A stretch of DNA of 24,524 nucleotides from DATNPH01 sp036703315 (GTDB taxonomy: Bacteria > Cyanobacteriota > Cyanobacteriia > Cyanobacteriales > Coleofasciculaceae), in assembly GCA_036703315.1 (NCBI GenBank), contig DATNPH010000097.1, positions 1 to 24,524 on the forward strand, in the 5' to 3' direction. Below, in pieces: positions 7,328 through 15,196 of this stretch (the first letter of the stretch is position 1; every line of letters starts with the position of its first letter). Under the pieces are notes generated by a model that had not been told where the DNA came from, made no database searches, and saw only the letters and a program-made list of their open reading frames with translations. Both the position numbers and the translations under genes were made by a program.

Positions 7328-7747
7328 ATGTTTTTTTTGAGTGTACGCCATTCGATAAACCGCTTTCTAAGCGGGATGAAAACTAAAAACAAGTCGTTCA
7401 AATCTACTTGTACGAAAGGTGAGCAAAGCCGTCTAATCCATAGGCTTAATTGCATTCACCTTGATGATGAAGAAGCTAAGTGCTTGCAGGGGTACATCAC
7501 CACAATCTTGGACAAGAGAGTTCAGGGTAAAAGCCCTGAAACAAGTGGCATTGTCCTTGAAATGGATAACGAAGATTTTGAGAATTTTGCCTACCAAGTT
7601 GGCAGTAATGGCATCCGCCTCTTCCGGGCTCTAGTTCAGGATGACACCAGTCAGAGTCACGAGAGGAAGCTGGCGATTGTTGGCAGTAATGGTATCCGTG
7701 TATTCCACGTAAAAGTTCAGAAGGCTAACATCCCGTTAAGGAAGTAG
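7328..7747 (+). CDS. Orphan protein with an internal repeat
   Basis: A 139-residue protein of no family I recognise. A basic N-terminus (KTKNKSFKSTCTKGEQSRLIHRL) is followed by an acidic middle (HLDDEEAKC, LEMDNEDFENF). Then come two copies of a 14-residue unit, VGSNGIRLFRALVQ (91-104) and VGSNGIRVFHVKVQ (118-131), 27 residues apart. The matching DNA also repeats (GTTGGCAGTAATGG at 7598 and 7679), suggesting a fairly recent internal duplication. The start is uncertain: ATG 7328, or ATG 7376 (123 residues), which lies one base after a perfect CCGCTT-TCT-AAGCGG hairpin (7360-7374). There is no signal peptide or membrane segment. It lies in an accessory-looking stretch. Confidence 0.6.
   Translation: MFFLSVRHSINRFLSGMKTKNKSFKSTCTKGEQSRLIHRLNCIHLDDEEAKCLQGYITTILDKRVQGKSPETSGIVLEMDNEDFENFAYQVGSNGIRLFRALVQDDTSQSHERKLAIVGSNGIRVFHVKVQKANIPLRK
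7360..7374 (+). promoter_or_regulatory. Hairpin abutting an alternative start codon
   Basis: CCGCTT-TCT-AAGCGG is a perfect 6-bp stem ending one base before the in-frame ATG at 7376. If translation begins there the hairpin would cover its ribosome-binding region. If it begins at 7328 the hairpin is simply inside the coding sequence. Role is inferred. Confidence 0.35.
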
Positions 7748-7817
7748 GTGAAGCAGGTATTGAGGGGAGCAATTCTACCAGAGCAGTCTAGTAATTTACC
7801 ACAAGGATAGAATTGCA

Positions 7818-8039
7818 ATGAGATTGATACACACGATGGAATTCTTCATTTGTTTTTTCTCCAGACACGATTTCATCGTGTCGCCAGAGTTCACTCAATA
7901 CACCGAGTGTCGTCGCTGTCATCGACCTTATGCTGAAACCCTACAAGATAAGCGGCAGCGAGGCAAGCAAAAATTGATAGAAATCCCTTGTGAAGCTCCT
8001 AGTCAAAAAGCCTTGGAAGTTTCAACTAGTAAAAAGTAG
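7818..8039 (+). CDS. Small probable zinc-binding protein
   Basis: A 73-residue protein with a good Shine-Dalgarno (AAGGA, 7803-7807) 10 nt before the ATG, which supports the gene and its start. Possible metal ligands are C12, H17, C31 and C34, giving C-X4-H-X13-C-X2-C. The CFFSRHDF and ECRRCHRPY segments recall small phage and prophage proteins of the DUF1660 type (C-x4-H-x-W, then CxRCG), but the match is partial. The C-terminus is basic and then polar (DKRQRGKQK, ending STSKK). It lies 70 bp after the orphan gene on the same strand and just before a MITE-like element. Function unknown. Confidence 0.6.
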   Translation: MRLIHTMEFFICFFSRHDFIVSPEFTQYTECRRCHRPYAETLQDKRQRGKQKLIEIPCEAPSQKALEVSTSKK

Positions 8040-8088
8040 AGTCGGCTCGCTAGTAATTTTGATTTGGGGTGCCCAGTTCCTTCTCAGA

Positions 8089-8205
8089 TTAGGACTTACG
8101 CATTGACTACGAAATTACGTCATTCTGAGCCATAGCGTTAGTGAGGCGAGGCATCAGCCTAGCATTTCAAATTCTTGTCCTGGCGTTACGCTGCGTAAGT
8201 CCTAA
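8089..8205. mobile_element. MITE-like element, 117 bp
   Basis: Perfect 14-bp terminal inverted repeats, TTAGGACTTACGCA (8089-8102) and TGCGTAAGTCCTAA (8192-8205), bound a non-coding core. The TA at each end (8090-8091 and 8203-8204) fits TA target duplication as in IS630/Tc1-type elements. AGATT also occurs on both sides (8086-8090 and 8205-8209), so a different boundary is possible. No transposase is present; mobilisation would need one in trans. Family not identified. Confidence 0.7.
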
Positions 8206-8281
8206 GATTTGCTAATTGACTGAATGCTGCCCAGTTTTTGGGGTTGGAATGTTAATCTTCAAGAGGATAGCTACCGTGGCG

Positions 8282-9799
8282 CTACAAACACTTTGTGCCT
8301 TTAGCCACCTGTAAAGCTTGAGACAAAACTTCCATCGCTTTATCCTTTTGTCCCGCTTCTACATAAGAATTCGCTATCTTAGCTAAGACTGAGGCTTTAG
8401 GAGAGCCGTTGTTTGTAGTTCTGATTTTTTTAGCTACTGCGATCGCTTGCTCGTACTGTGTGATTTTTGCATACTGGACAGCAATCTGATCTAACTTCTG
8501 GTCTTTGTCATCAGTATCTTCTAAAGTTTGAACGTTCTGAAGTACTTGAGTTAAAACCTTAGCTGCCAGGTCTCTGTGCCCGGCTTGTACATAATCATTA
8601 GCAATTTGAATCAGTGCCGACGATTGAACCCTGGTATCCCTTAATGTTTGGGTAAGCTGAAGCACTTGGTCATAAGGTTTAATTTTTGTAGAGGCGATCG
8701 CAAGCCTTACTAAAGTATTGTTTTTGTTTTCATCATTCTCTATGGTTTGAGCAACTTTTTGCGCTTGAGTAAAAACTAAAGTTGCTTGTTTTTTTTGTCC
8801 AGCATCCGCATACGCAACAGCTACCTTAGCTAAAGTATTGGCTTTTTTCTCAGGATTTCCGATTGTGTCAGCCACCTGAAGTACCTGAGAAAATATATTA
8901 GACGCTTGCTGTTGATTTCCTGTCTTTAGATACAGTAGGGCGATTTTAGCCAATTGACTGACTTGAGTTTCTGTATCTTTTGTCGTCTTTACGACCTGAA
9001 GTGCCTGAGACAATGCTTCGATAGTTTGCTGTTTCTGTTGAGCTTCTGCGTATAGAAGAGAAATCTTACCTAAGATATTAATTTTAAGTTCAGCCTGCTC
9101 ATTTTCAATTTCTTTGGCAGCTGAGAGTGCCTGTTCGTATTCTTTCGTCTTTTTAGCTATCTCTATTAAAGCATTGGCTTTAGACGCATTAAACTCTATG
9201 GTGTCAGCTATCTGTCGGGCTTCGTCATAATTTCCCACTGCCACATACTTAACAACTATTCGGGCTAAGGCTCTGCTTTTGGGAAGACTATCTTCAATTG
9301 TATTAGCTAGCCCAATTCCCTGATTGTAGTCTCCAATTTCTGCATACCGAACGGCTATTGTCTCAATCACAGTGTCTTTGACAAATGAGGCACCTCCAAT
9401 TGTGTTAGCAACTTGTGAGGCTTGAGATAAGACTTCAGCCGCTTTATCATTTTGCCCAACTTTTCCATACCTGGTAGCGATCGTCTCTAATGTAACCGCT
9501 TTTTCAGGAAGTGACTCTATCTTATTAGCCATTTGAAGAGCTTGAGTAAACAGTGCCTCCGCCTGATTCTCCTGCCCTGCTTCCCCATACTTTACGGCTA
9601 TCCTACTCAAAACATTAGCCTTGATCACAGAATTATCTATTGTCTGGGCAATTTGTAGGGCTTGGTCGTTTTGATCGGCTCTCACATAGGAGTCAGCGAT
9701 GTCCATTAATGCGCCAGTAGCACAATGCTCATCACTCGAACAGGCTGCGCAAAGGGAACCTAGGAGGGCGACAGTAGCCAGTAGGATTCTGAATCTCAT
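8282..9799 (-). CDS. TPR-repeat probable lipoprotein
   Basis: About 505 residues from the ATG at 9799. The N-terminus MRFRILLATVALLGSLCAAC is a signal peptide ending in a possible lipobox (CAAC; cysteine at -3 is unusual, so lipidation is likely but not certain). The rest is an almost uninterrupted series of TPR-like helical pairs of about 35-40 residues with recurring phrases such as AVKYGEAGQ, ALxxAxTIE and KANxLxxIA. Such arrays normally hold protein partners; here they would sit at the outer face of the plasma membrane or in the periplasm. No catalytic domain is seen. A further in-frame ATG at 9826 would place nine residues before the signal peptide and is less likely. The gene is divergent from the zinc hydrolase at 9882. 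Confidence 0.8.
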   Translation of the reverse strand: MRFRILLATVALLGSLCAACSSDEHCATGALMDIADSYVRADQNDQALQIAQTIDNSVIKANVLSRIAVKYGEAGQENQAEALFTQALQMANKIESLPEKAVTLETIATRYGKVGQNDKAAEVLSQASQVANTIGGASFVKDTVIETIAVRYAEIGDYNQGIGLANTIEDSLPKSRALARIVVKYVAVGNYDEARQIADTIEFNASKANALIEIAKKTKEYEQALSAAKEIENEQAELKINILGKISLLYAEAQQKQQTIEALSQALQVVKTTKDTETQVSQLAKIALLYLKTGNQQQASNIFSQVLQVADTIGNPEKKANTLAKVAVAYADAGQKKQATLVFTQAQKVAQTIENDENKNNTLVRLAIASTKIKPYDQVLQLTQTLRDTRVQSSALIQIANDYVQAGHRDLAAKVLTQVLQNVQTLEDTDDKDQKLDQIAVQYAKITQYEQAIAVAKKIRTTNNGSPKASVLAKIANSYVEAGQKDKAMEVLSQALQVAKGTKCL

Positions 9800-9881
9800 G
9801 TTCTGTTGTAACCTTAATTCAGACATTGGAAGACACTAAATTTGAGCCTCAGGCTTAAAATTCAAAACTGAAAATTATTAC

Positions 9882-11009
9882 ATGATTCCGACTATTTGCA
9901 CAATCCCAATTCAGCACCTAAGTTCAGGCGATCGCCTCTCGCTGCAAGTCTATAAATTTATCGGTGCTAAGCCTGGAAAAAAGGCGTACTTGCAAGCCAA
10001 TTTACATGGAGCTGAAATTGTTGGCAATGCTGTCATTCAGCAGCTAATTGAGTTTTTAATGAATTTAGATGACACCCAGCTTACTGGGGAAATTTGGCTT
10101 GTACCTGTCTGCAATCCCGTAAGCACCAATCAACGTAGTCATTTCTTTTCTACAGGTCGTTATAACATCTATGATGGTAAAGACTGGAACAGAATTTTCT
10201 GGGACTATGAAAAAGAATGTGATGATTTAGAAGCTTTTGCTAAATCTCAACTTAACATTGAATGTGCTGAAATCCGAACTAATTATCTGGAGCGTATCCA
10301 AGCTGCTTTTGAAAAACAACTGGAACAAATACAATCTCCCAGCGGGTTACCCTTCAATGAGTGTTATCGATATCAACTGCAATCGTTATGCTTGGATGCC
10401 AATTATGTGATTGATATCCATAGTTCTAGTAATCAAGCCATTAACTATCTGTATTGCTTCCAAAGTCGCGAAGAAAGTGCTAAATCTTTTCTACTTGACT
10501 ATGGAATTTTAATGAATGAATATGACGGGCATGCCTTTGATGAGGCCTTTATGAAGCCCTGGTTGGCTTTAGAAAAGAAATTGGCAGACTTAGGAAAAAA
10601 AATTCAGTTTGATATCGACTCCTGGACATTAGAGCTGGGTTCTGGTATGCAAATGAATCCAGACTCGGTGAAAAAAGGTACCTTTAGTATCAAAAACTAT
10701 TTAGCACAAAAAGGTGTTTTAAAGCTTCCCGGCTTTCCTTTAGAAAGCACAGCATCTCATCGAGTAAATTTTACTATCAAGAGTCAAATTAAAAAATACT
10801 ATGCTCCCACGGGAGGAATGATTCAAGCGAGAGTTGACTTAGGTAGTTCAATAAAGGCGGGGCAGCAATTGTATCAATTAATTAGTTTCAATAAAAATGG
10901 AGATTTGCCGATAGTAAGCGATATCTGTGCTGAGGCAGATGGTTTAATTTTTGATATTTCGATGAATCAGGCTGTTAATCAAGGAGAGTATGTTTTATCT
11001 GTGATGTAA
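9882..11009 (+). CDS. Succinylglutamate desuccinylase/aspartoacylase-family zinc hydrolase
   Basis: A 375-residue M14-like metallohydrolase. Expected zinc ligands are H42 and E45 in NLHGAEIVGN and H180 in VIDIHSSS; the likely catalytic glutamate is E251 in LELGSGMQ. CNPVSTNQRS and the DWNRIFWDYE segment (101-110) fit the AstE/AspA substrate-binding region. The C-terminal part (about 305-375: YYAPTGGMIQARVDLGSSIKAGQQLYQL, ending EGEYVLSVM-like) is the beta-rich domain common to this family. Members cleave N-acyl amino acids or related amides; the actual substrate cannot be read from sequence, and no arginine-catabolism genes are nearby. Codon use is more AT-rich than in the suf and era genes, a mild hint of a different history. 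Confidence 0.85.
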   Translation: MIPTICTIPIQHLSSGDRLSLQVYKFIGAKPGKKAYLQANLHGAEIVGNAVIQQLIEFLMNLDDTQLTGEIWLVPVCNPVSTNQRSHFFSTGRYNIYDGKDWNRIFWDYEKECDDLEAFAKSQLNIECAEIRTNYLERIQAAFEKQLEQIQSPSGLPFNECYRYQLQSLCLDANYVIDIHSSSNQAINYLYCFQSREESAKSFLLDYGILMNEYDGHAFDEAFMKPWLALEKKLADLGKKIQFDIDSWTLELGSGMQMNPDSVKKGTFSIKNYLAQKGVLKLPGFPLESTASHRVNFTIKSQIKKYYAPTGGMIQARVDLGSSIKAGQQLYQLISFNKNGDLPIVSDICAEADGLIFDISMNQAVNQGEYVLSVM

Positions 11010-11069
11010 TCGGCACCTGTTCAGCGCTCCAGGTTTCTTGAAAAGTATGCAGTTGTAGCAGCGCCTAGC

Positions 11070-11300
11070 TCACAGGCTGATGGTCATCATAGCTTTTGTT
11101 AGCTGACCAGACAAAGGCGATCGCACACCTGTCTGTCCTCCCTGAATCAGCTTCAAGAGTTTAAAAGCTTCCAGAGGAGATTGGGTGATATAGTGAGCTT
11201 TGAAGAAAAAAGGTTTGACTCGGTCGGCAGTGATAGGAGCTGGCTCCCAGACGGTGAGTTTGTAGCCATCGCTTGTTGGCTCAATCAAGTAATCGATCAT
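11070..11300 (-). CDS. Small protein of unknown function
   Basis: A 76-residue protein from the ATG at 11300 (MIDYLIEPTSDGYKLTVWEP); the frame can extend four codons to a TTG, which is less likely. The first half looks like a short beta-rich segment (YLIEPTSDGYKLTVWEPAP), the second is helical and basic (SPLEAFKLLKLIQGG). There is no signal peptide, membrane segment or cysteine. I do not recognise the family. It stands alone between two plus-strand genes, converging with the zinc hydrolase 60 bp away. Composition looks like coding sequence, but evidence is limited to that. Confidence 0.5.
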   Translation of the reverse strand: MIDYLIEPTSDGYKLTVWEPAPITADRVKPFFFKAHYITQSPLEAFKLLKLIQGGQTGVRSPLSGQLTKAMMTISL

Positions 11301-11571
11301 TGGTAAAAGCAACCCTGTGGGTAGATGCTAAAGGGACAAACATCCCTATTGTTGGAGTCTGTAGTCGCCAGTTTAGCTTATTTCTAAATTGGCATATTTA
11401 ACGAAACCCCGCCACAGTAGCGGGATATAGCAAGTTTTCAAATGGTGTCGGCACATCTCTAGAGTTAGTCCTATTTATGCAGGAAGTCACAGATTTGATT
11501 CGGTACCATACTATACAAACACTCAAGCAGTAGATTTAAGGAATGGGACATCTTGTAGCCACGCCAACACT

Positions 11572-12570
11572 ATGGAAGACGGCAACACCACAGATTTAGC
11601 ATTAGATAACGACCAAGAAGACATCAGTCCAGACGGGTCGATGATTCCCCAAGCGCCAGTAGGATTCAAATCTGGCTTTGTCGGCATCATTGGACGCCCC
11701 AATGTTGGCAAATCTACGTTGATGAATCAACTTGTAGGGCAAAAAATTGCCATAACTTCACCAGTGGCGCAAACAACCCGCAATCGCCTTCAGGGTATTG
11801 TGACAACCCCAGAAGCACAGCTAATTTTTGTAGATACGCCAGGGATTCACAAACCGCATCATCAACTGGGTAAAGTGTTGGTGCAAAATGCCCAGATTGC
11901 GATCGAGTCGGTGGATGTGGTGCTGTTTGTGGTAGATGGAGCGGTAGAAGCTGGTGGAGGCGATCGCTACATTGTTGACCTTCTAACACACACGCAGACA
12001 CCAGTGATTCTGGGCATCAACAAATCGGATTTACAACCCTCCCTCAGTGAGCAGGGAACTAAAGGGAGAACACTAGATGAGAGCTATGGGCAACTTGCAG
12101 CACCGCATAACTGGCAGATTGTAAAATTCTCCGCCCTTACTGAGGATGGCTTGGAAGCATTACTGCAACTGTTAATTGAAAAGCTCGAACCGGGTCCCTA
12201 TTACTATCCTCCCGACTTAGTGACTGACCAGCCAGAACGTTTCATCATGGGGGAATTAATCCGGGAGCAAATTTTGCTGCTGACTCGCGAGGAAGTACCC
12301 CACTCAGTGGCAATCACGATTGATGTGGTTGAGGAAGAACCAAAGATTACCCGTGTTCTCGCCACCATTCACGTTGAGCGCGAATCCCAAAAAGGGATTG
12401 TGATTGGCAAAGGCGGCAGTATGCTCAAAACCATTGGTAGTGCCGCCCGCGAACAAATGCAAAAGTTAATTGCTGGTAAGGTTTACTTGGAGCTATTTGT
12501 TAAAGTGCAGGCTAAATGGCGGCAGTCTCGCCTTCGCTTAGAAGAGTTGGGGTACCGAGTAGAGGAATAG
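11572..12570 (+). CDS. era: GTPase Era
   Basis: Ras-like GTPase with a C-terminal KH domain that binds the 3' end of 16S rRNA and assists maturation of the 30S subunit. G1 is GRPNVGKS (41-48), followed by switch T68/T69 in AQTTRNR, G3 DTPG (88-91), G4 NKSD (150-153) and G5 around SAL (187-189). The KH domain (about 230-325) has the GKGG loop (279-282) and the KWRQSRLRLEELGY end typical of Era. At 332 residues it is some 25-30 longer than E. coli Era because of an acidic N-terminal extension (MEDGNTTDLALDNDQEDISP). M24 would give a more usual length, so the exact start is open. No clear Shine-Dalgarno precedes either. Monocistronic, convergent with the kinase gene. Confidence 0.96.
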   Translation: MEDGNTTDLALDNDQEDISPDGSMIPQAPVGFKSGFVGIIGRPNVGKSTLMNQLVGQKIAITSPVAQTTRNRLQGIVTTPEAQLIFVDTPGIHKPHHQLGKVLVQNAQIAIESVDVVLFVVDGAVEAGGGDRYIVDLLTHTQTPVILGINKSDLQPSLSEQGTKGRTLDESYGQLAAPHNWQIVKFSALTEDGLEALLQLLIEKLEPGPYYYPPDLVTDQPERFIMGELIREQILLLTREEVPHSVAITIDVVEEEPKITRVLATIHVERESQKGIVIGKGGSMLKTIGSAAREQMQKLIAGKVYLELFVKVQAKWRQSRLRLEELGYRVEE

Positions 12571-12574
12571 CCAA

Positions 12575-12602
12575 GTGGTTGGTGGTTAGTGGTTAGTGGC
12601 AA
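12575..12602. repeat. Heptamer repeat GTGGTTA, four units
   Basis: GTGGTTG, GTGGTTA, GTGGTTA and GTGGCAA follow in 7-bp register in the short gap between the convergent era and kinase genes. This is the same class of degenerate heptamer tract as at 3821-3890, with a different unit. Confidence 0.6.
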
Positions 12603-12614
12603 TTTAACGATGTT

Positions 12615-14888
12615 TTATTGTCCTAATTTTTCTTGTGCTTGCTGACGCAGGTTAAGGGCGTCTTGGTTGTCAGGCTGAATTTGGAGTGCTTTGTCGAGAG
12701 AGGCGATCGCCAGTCTTAATCGTCCAAGTTGCCAGAGAGCTGCACCTCGGTTCGCCCAAGCATTGGCAAAATCTGGCTTAAGAGCTGTTGCTTTGTCAAA
12801 TGCGCCAACAGCTTCACTGGCGCGACCTAGCGCCAAGAGTACCACTCCTTGGTTATTCCAGGCTTCCGGAAAATTTGGTTTGATGTCAGTCGCTTGCTTG
12901 TAGTTTTTTAGCGCTTCTAAGAGATTCTGCTGCTGTTGCAGGGCTGCACCTTTGCTCCATAAGGCGTCTGCATAGTTGGGGTTAAATTCGAGGGCTTTAT
13001 TGCAGGAAGCGATCGCTTCTGCTGGCTGCTGTATGGAGTTCAGGCTGTAGCAGCGACCCCAATAGGCTTCTGCAACATCCGGCTTACTGGCGATTACTTG
13101 GTCGTAGGCGGCGATCGCTTTCTGGTACTGTCCTGATTGCCGTAAGCGATCGGCTTCGCTCAGGAGTTCTGCCACTGGTGGCTCTTTCCGAGGGGGAGGG
13201 GATTTTACAGTAGGCTGTGCTGGAGCAGGCGATGCTTTGGTAGTAGCAGGTGGACTGGCAGAGGAAGGTGTCGTCGGCTTTTGAGCAGAACTGGTTGTGG
13301 AACTGGTAGGAGAAGGGGATGCAGTCTGTTGGGTAGGGCTTACTGTAGGACTGGCGGTAACTGGACTGCTGGGGGAAGGTGACGTGGACTTCTCAGTAGG
13401 GCTTGCCGTAGGGCTGGCGGCAGCTGAACCGCTAGGGGAAGGTGCTGGAGGCTGTTGGGTCGTCGGATTTGTGGTGGGACTGGCGGCGGGTACCTCAGTG
13501 CGATCAGCCGTTTGAGTATCAGGTTTAGGGAATAGAACAGTTCTAGTCAGCCAAAAGGTTCCACCCACAGCGCCTAAGACAGCGACGGCAGCAAGAACAA
13601 ACCAAAGCTTAACGGACTGTCTCTGGGGCGAGCTTGGTGTAGCGATCGTGGGTACTGAGCTTTCCGATGATTGGAGGGCTGGTTCAGGTGTAGCCTGGGG
13701 AGCTTTTGAACTGGTGCTGCTTGCACTTGACTGGGGTTGAACGGCGGAGGCTGGCGGCACCCAAATATGGGTGGGTAATTGATCGCTGCCTGAACCTGTT
13801 GTTTCAGGGGTCGGATGAGGTTGAGCTGGGGGGTCTGCGGGTTGCCACTTTTTTGTGGATGATAGATCTGTTCCCAACCCTGTTGCTCCGCTAGTTGGAT
13901 TGGGTTGAGCTGAGGGGTTTGGCGACACCCAAATGTGGGTGGACAATTGATCAGTCCCTGAACCTTCGGAAACTGGGGGTGGAGATTGTTGTTGCTGGCT
14001 AGGCGACGGTAGAGATTGTGTGAGTGCACTCGGCAAACTGCACAGTGCTTCTAAGGCTTCCACCGCTGTTGGGTAGCGAACACGAAAGTCATAGCGCACC
14101 ATCTGATCCAAAATCGTCGCTAGTTCTGGGCTTACCTGTGTGGCGTGGCAACGCCAATCGATTTCACCTGTTTGAGGGTCTTCACGGAAGCGCTTGGGAT
14201 GAACCCCGATTAACGCCTGGATACCAACAATACCAACAGCGTAGACATCACTGCTAAAGCGGGGATTCCCACCTAATTGTTCTTTGGGGGTGTAACCCTG
14301 AGTGCCTATAGAAATAGTTCTCGTCTGCCCTGACTGAGGATTGACAATCTGTGTGCTGACTTGCTTTACTGCGCCAAAGTCAATCAGCACAATTCTACTG
14401 TCGTGTCGGCGGCGCATTAGGTTAGAGGGCTTAATGTCACGGTGGATAACATTTTGCTGATGGACAAACACCAGTACGTGCAAAATGTCATATAACAAGT
14501 TGATAACTCGCGTCTCAGACCAAGGTCTTCCCTCTACTAGCTCCTTAGTGAGTGGATCCCCTTCAATTAATTCTTGGGCAAGATAAAACTCTTGATTTTC
14601 CTCAAAGTGGGCTAGCAAGCGGGGAATTTGGTCGTGGTTGCCTAGTTGATAAAGAACTCTCGCTTCTATGTCAAATAGGCGTCTTGCCGTTTGTAGGCTG
14701 TCTTCGTCACTGACTTGGGGTTTGAGTTGTTTGACAACACATTGAGGGTGATCCGGCAGGTGCAAGTCCTGTGCCAGAAATGTTTGACCAAATCCGCCCA
14801 CCGCTAATTGGCTGATGATTTTGTAACGTCCGCCTAGGGGTTTGTCTGGGTCTGTCTGTTGAAATAAACGTAAAAGGTTCAATCCCAT
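12615..14888 (-). CDS. Eukaryote-type Ser/Thr protein kinase with TPR domain
   Basis: A 757-residue transmembrane kinase. Kinase domain about 21-285: glycine loop AVGGFG (29-34, first Gly replaced by Ala), ATP lysine K53, helix-C glutamate E75, catalytic loop HRDIKPSN (149-156), DFGAVK (170-175) and a Thr/Ser-rich activation loop (QTRTISIGTQGYTPKEQ), so it looks active. Next comes a linker with three diverged units of about 30 residues (THIWVSP and THIWVPP, 308-395), a single membrane helix (about 427-448), a Pro/Ser/Thr-rich stretch (460-570) and five TPRs (about 573-742). With the kinase inside, the TPRs face the periplasm or thylakoid lumen and may sense a protein partner. Divergent from an FHA-domain gene. 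Confidence 0.93.
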   Translation of the reverse strand: MGLNLLRLFQQTDPDKPLGGRYKIISQLAVGGFGQTFLAQDLHLPDHPQCVVKQLKPQVSDEDSLQTARRLFDIEARVLYQLGNHDQIPRLLAHFEENQEFYLAQELIEGDPLTKELVEGRPWSETRVINLLYDILHVLVFVHQQNVIHRDIKPSNLMRRRHDSRIVLIDFGAVKQVSTQIVNPQSGQTRTISIGTQGYTPKEQLGGNPRFSSDVYAVGIVGIQALIGVHPKRFREDPQTGEIDWRCHATQVSPELATILDQMVRYDFRVRYPTAVEALEALCSLPSALTQSLPSPSQQQQSPPPVSEGSGTDQLSTHIWVSPNPSAQPNPTSGATGLGTDLSSTKKWQPADPPAQPHPTPETTGSGSDQLPTHIWVPPASAVQPQSSASSTSSKAPQATPEPALQSSESSVPTIATPSSPQRQSVKLWFVLAAVAVLGAVGGTFWLTRTVLFPKPDTQTADRTEVPAASPTTNPTTQQPPAPSPSGSAAASPTASPTEKSTSPSPSSPVTASPTVSPTQQTASPSPTSSTTSSAQKPTTPSSASPPATTKASPAPAQPTVKSPPPRKEPPVAELLSEADRLRQSGQYQKAIAAYDQVIASKPDVAEAYWGRCYSLNSIQQPAEAIASCNKALEFNPNYADALWSKGAALQQQQNLLEALKNYKQATDIKPNFPEAWNNQGVVLLALGRASEAVGAFDKATALKPDFANAWANRGAALWQLGRLRLAIASLDKALQIQPDNQDALNLRQQAQEKLGQ

Positions 14889-15196
14889 GCTTTGCCCGGA
14901 GCGAGAGAGCGATCGCTGTTGTGTCTACTGTTATAAGTATTTTCGACTATATTACTTTATGATCCTGATCAAGTTGGGATGGCTTTGGTAGTAGATGCTA
15001 GTAAATTAACTGCGTTAAAGGGTATCAAGCCTCAATAGCGAATAGATGTTAAATCTACTGTCGGGGTTCCAGATTCCATCCAAATTTAGATAATTTCAGT
15101 TACCACTCAAAATTTAGGGAATAGAATTGCATCGAGACCCAACGCAGCTTTAATACTGTTGAGTTTCCCCTGAAGAATGATGCTGGAAGGCATGCC
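14889..15196. other. Divergent intergenic region, kinase and FHA genes
   Basis: 308 bp that must hold promoters for both genes. A HIP1 octamer lies near 14910. On the minus strand TTGATC (14967-14972) and TATAGT (14946-14951) are 15 bp apart, a weak promoter match for the kinase. Two related AAATTTAG words occur about 29 bp apart near 15088 and 15117. No operator, RNA gene or ORF stands out. Confidence 0.4.
15185..15190 (+). promoter_or_regulatory. Ribosome-binding site of the FHA gene
   Basis: GGAAGG lies 6 nt before the ATG at 15197 and decides that start over ATGs a few bases upstream. Confidence 0.7.

Noticed and set aside
13297..13515. Gly/Val-rich open frame on the plus strand inside the kinase gene
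   Set aside because: It is the complement of the kinase's repetitive Pro/Ser/Thr-rich linker, with no independent support.
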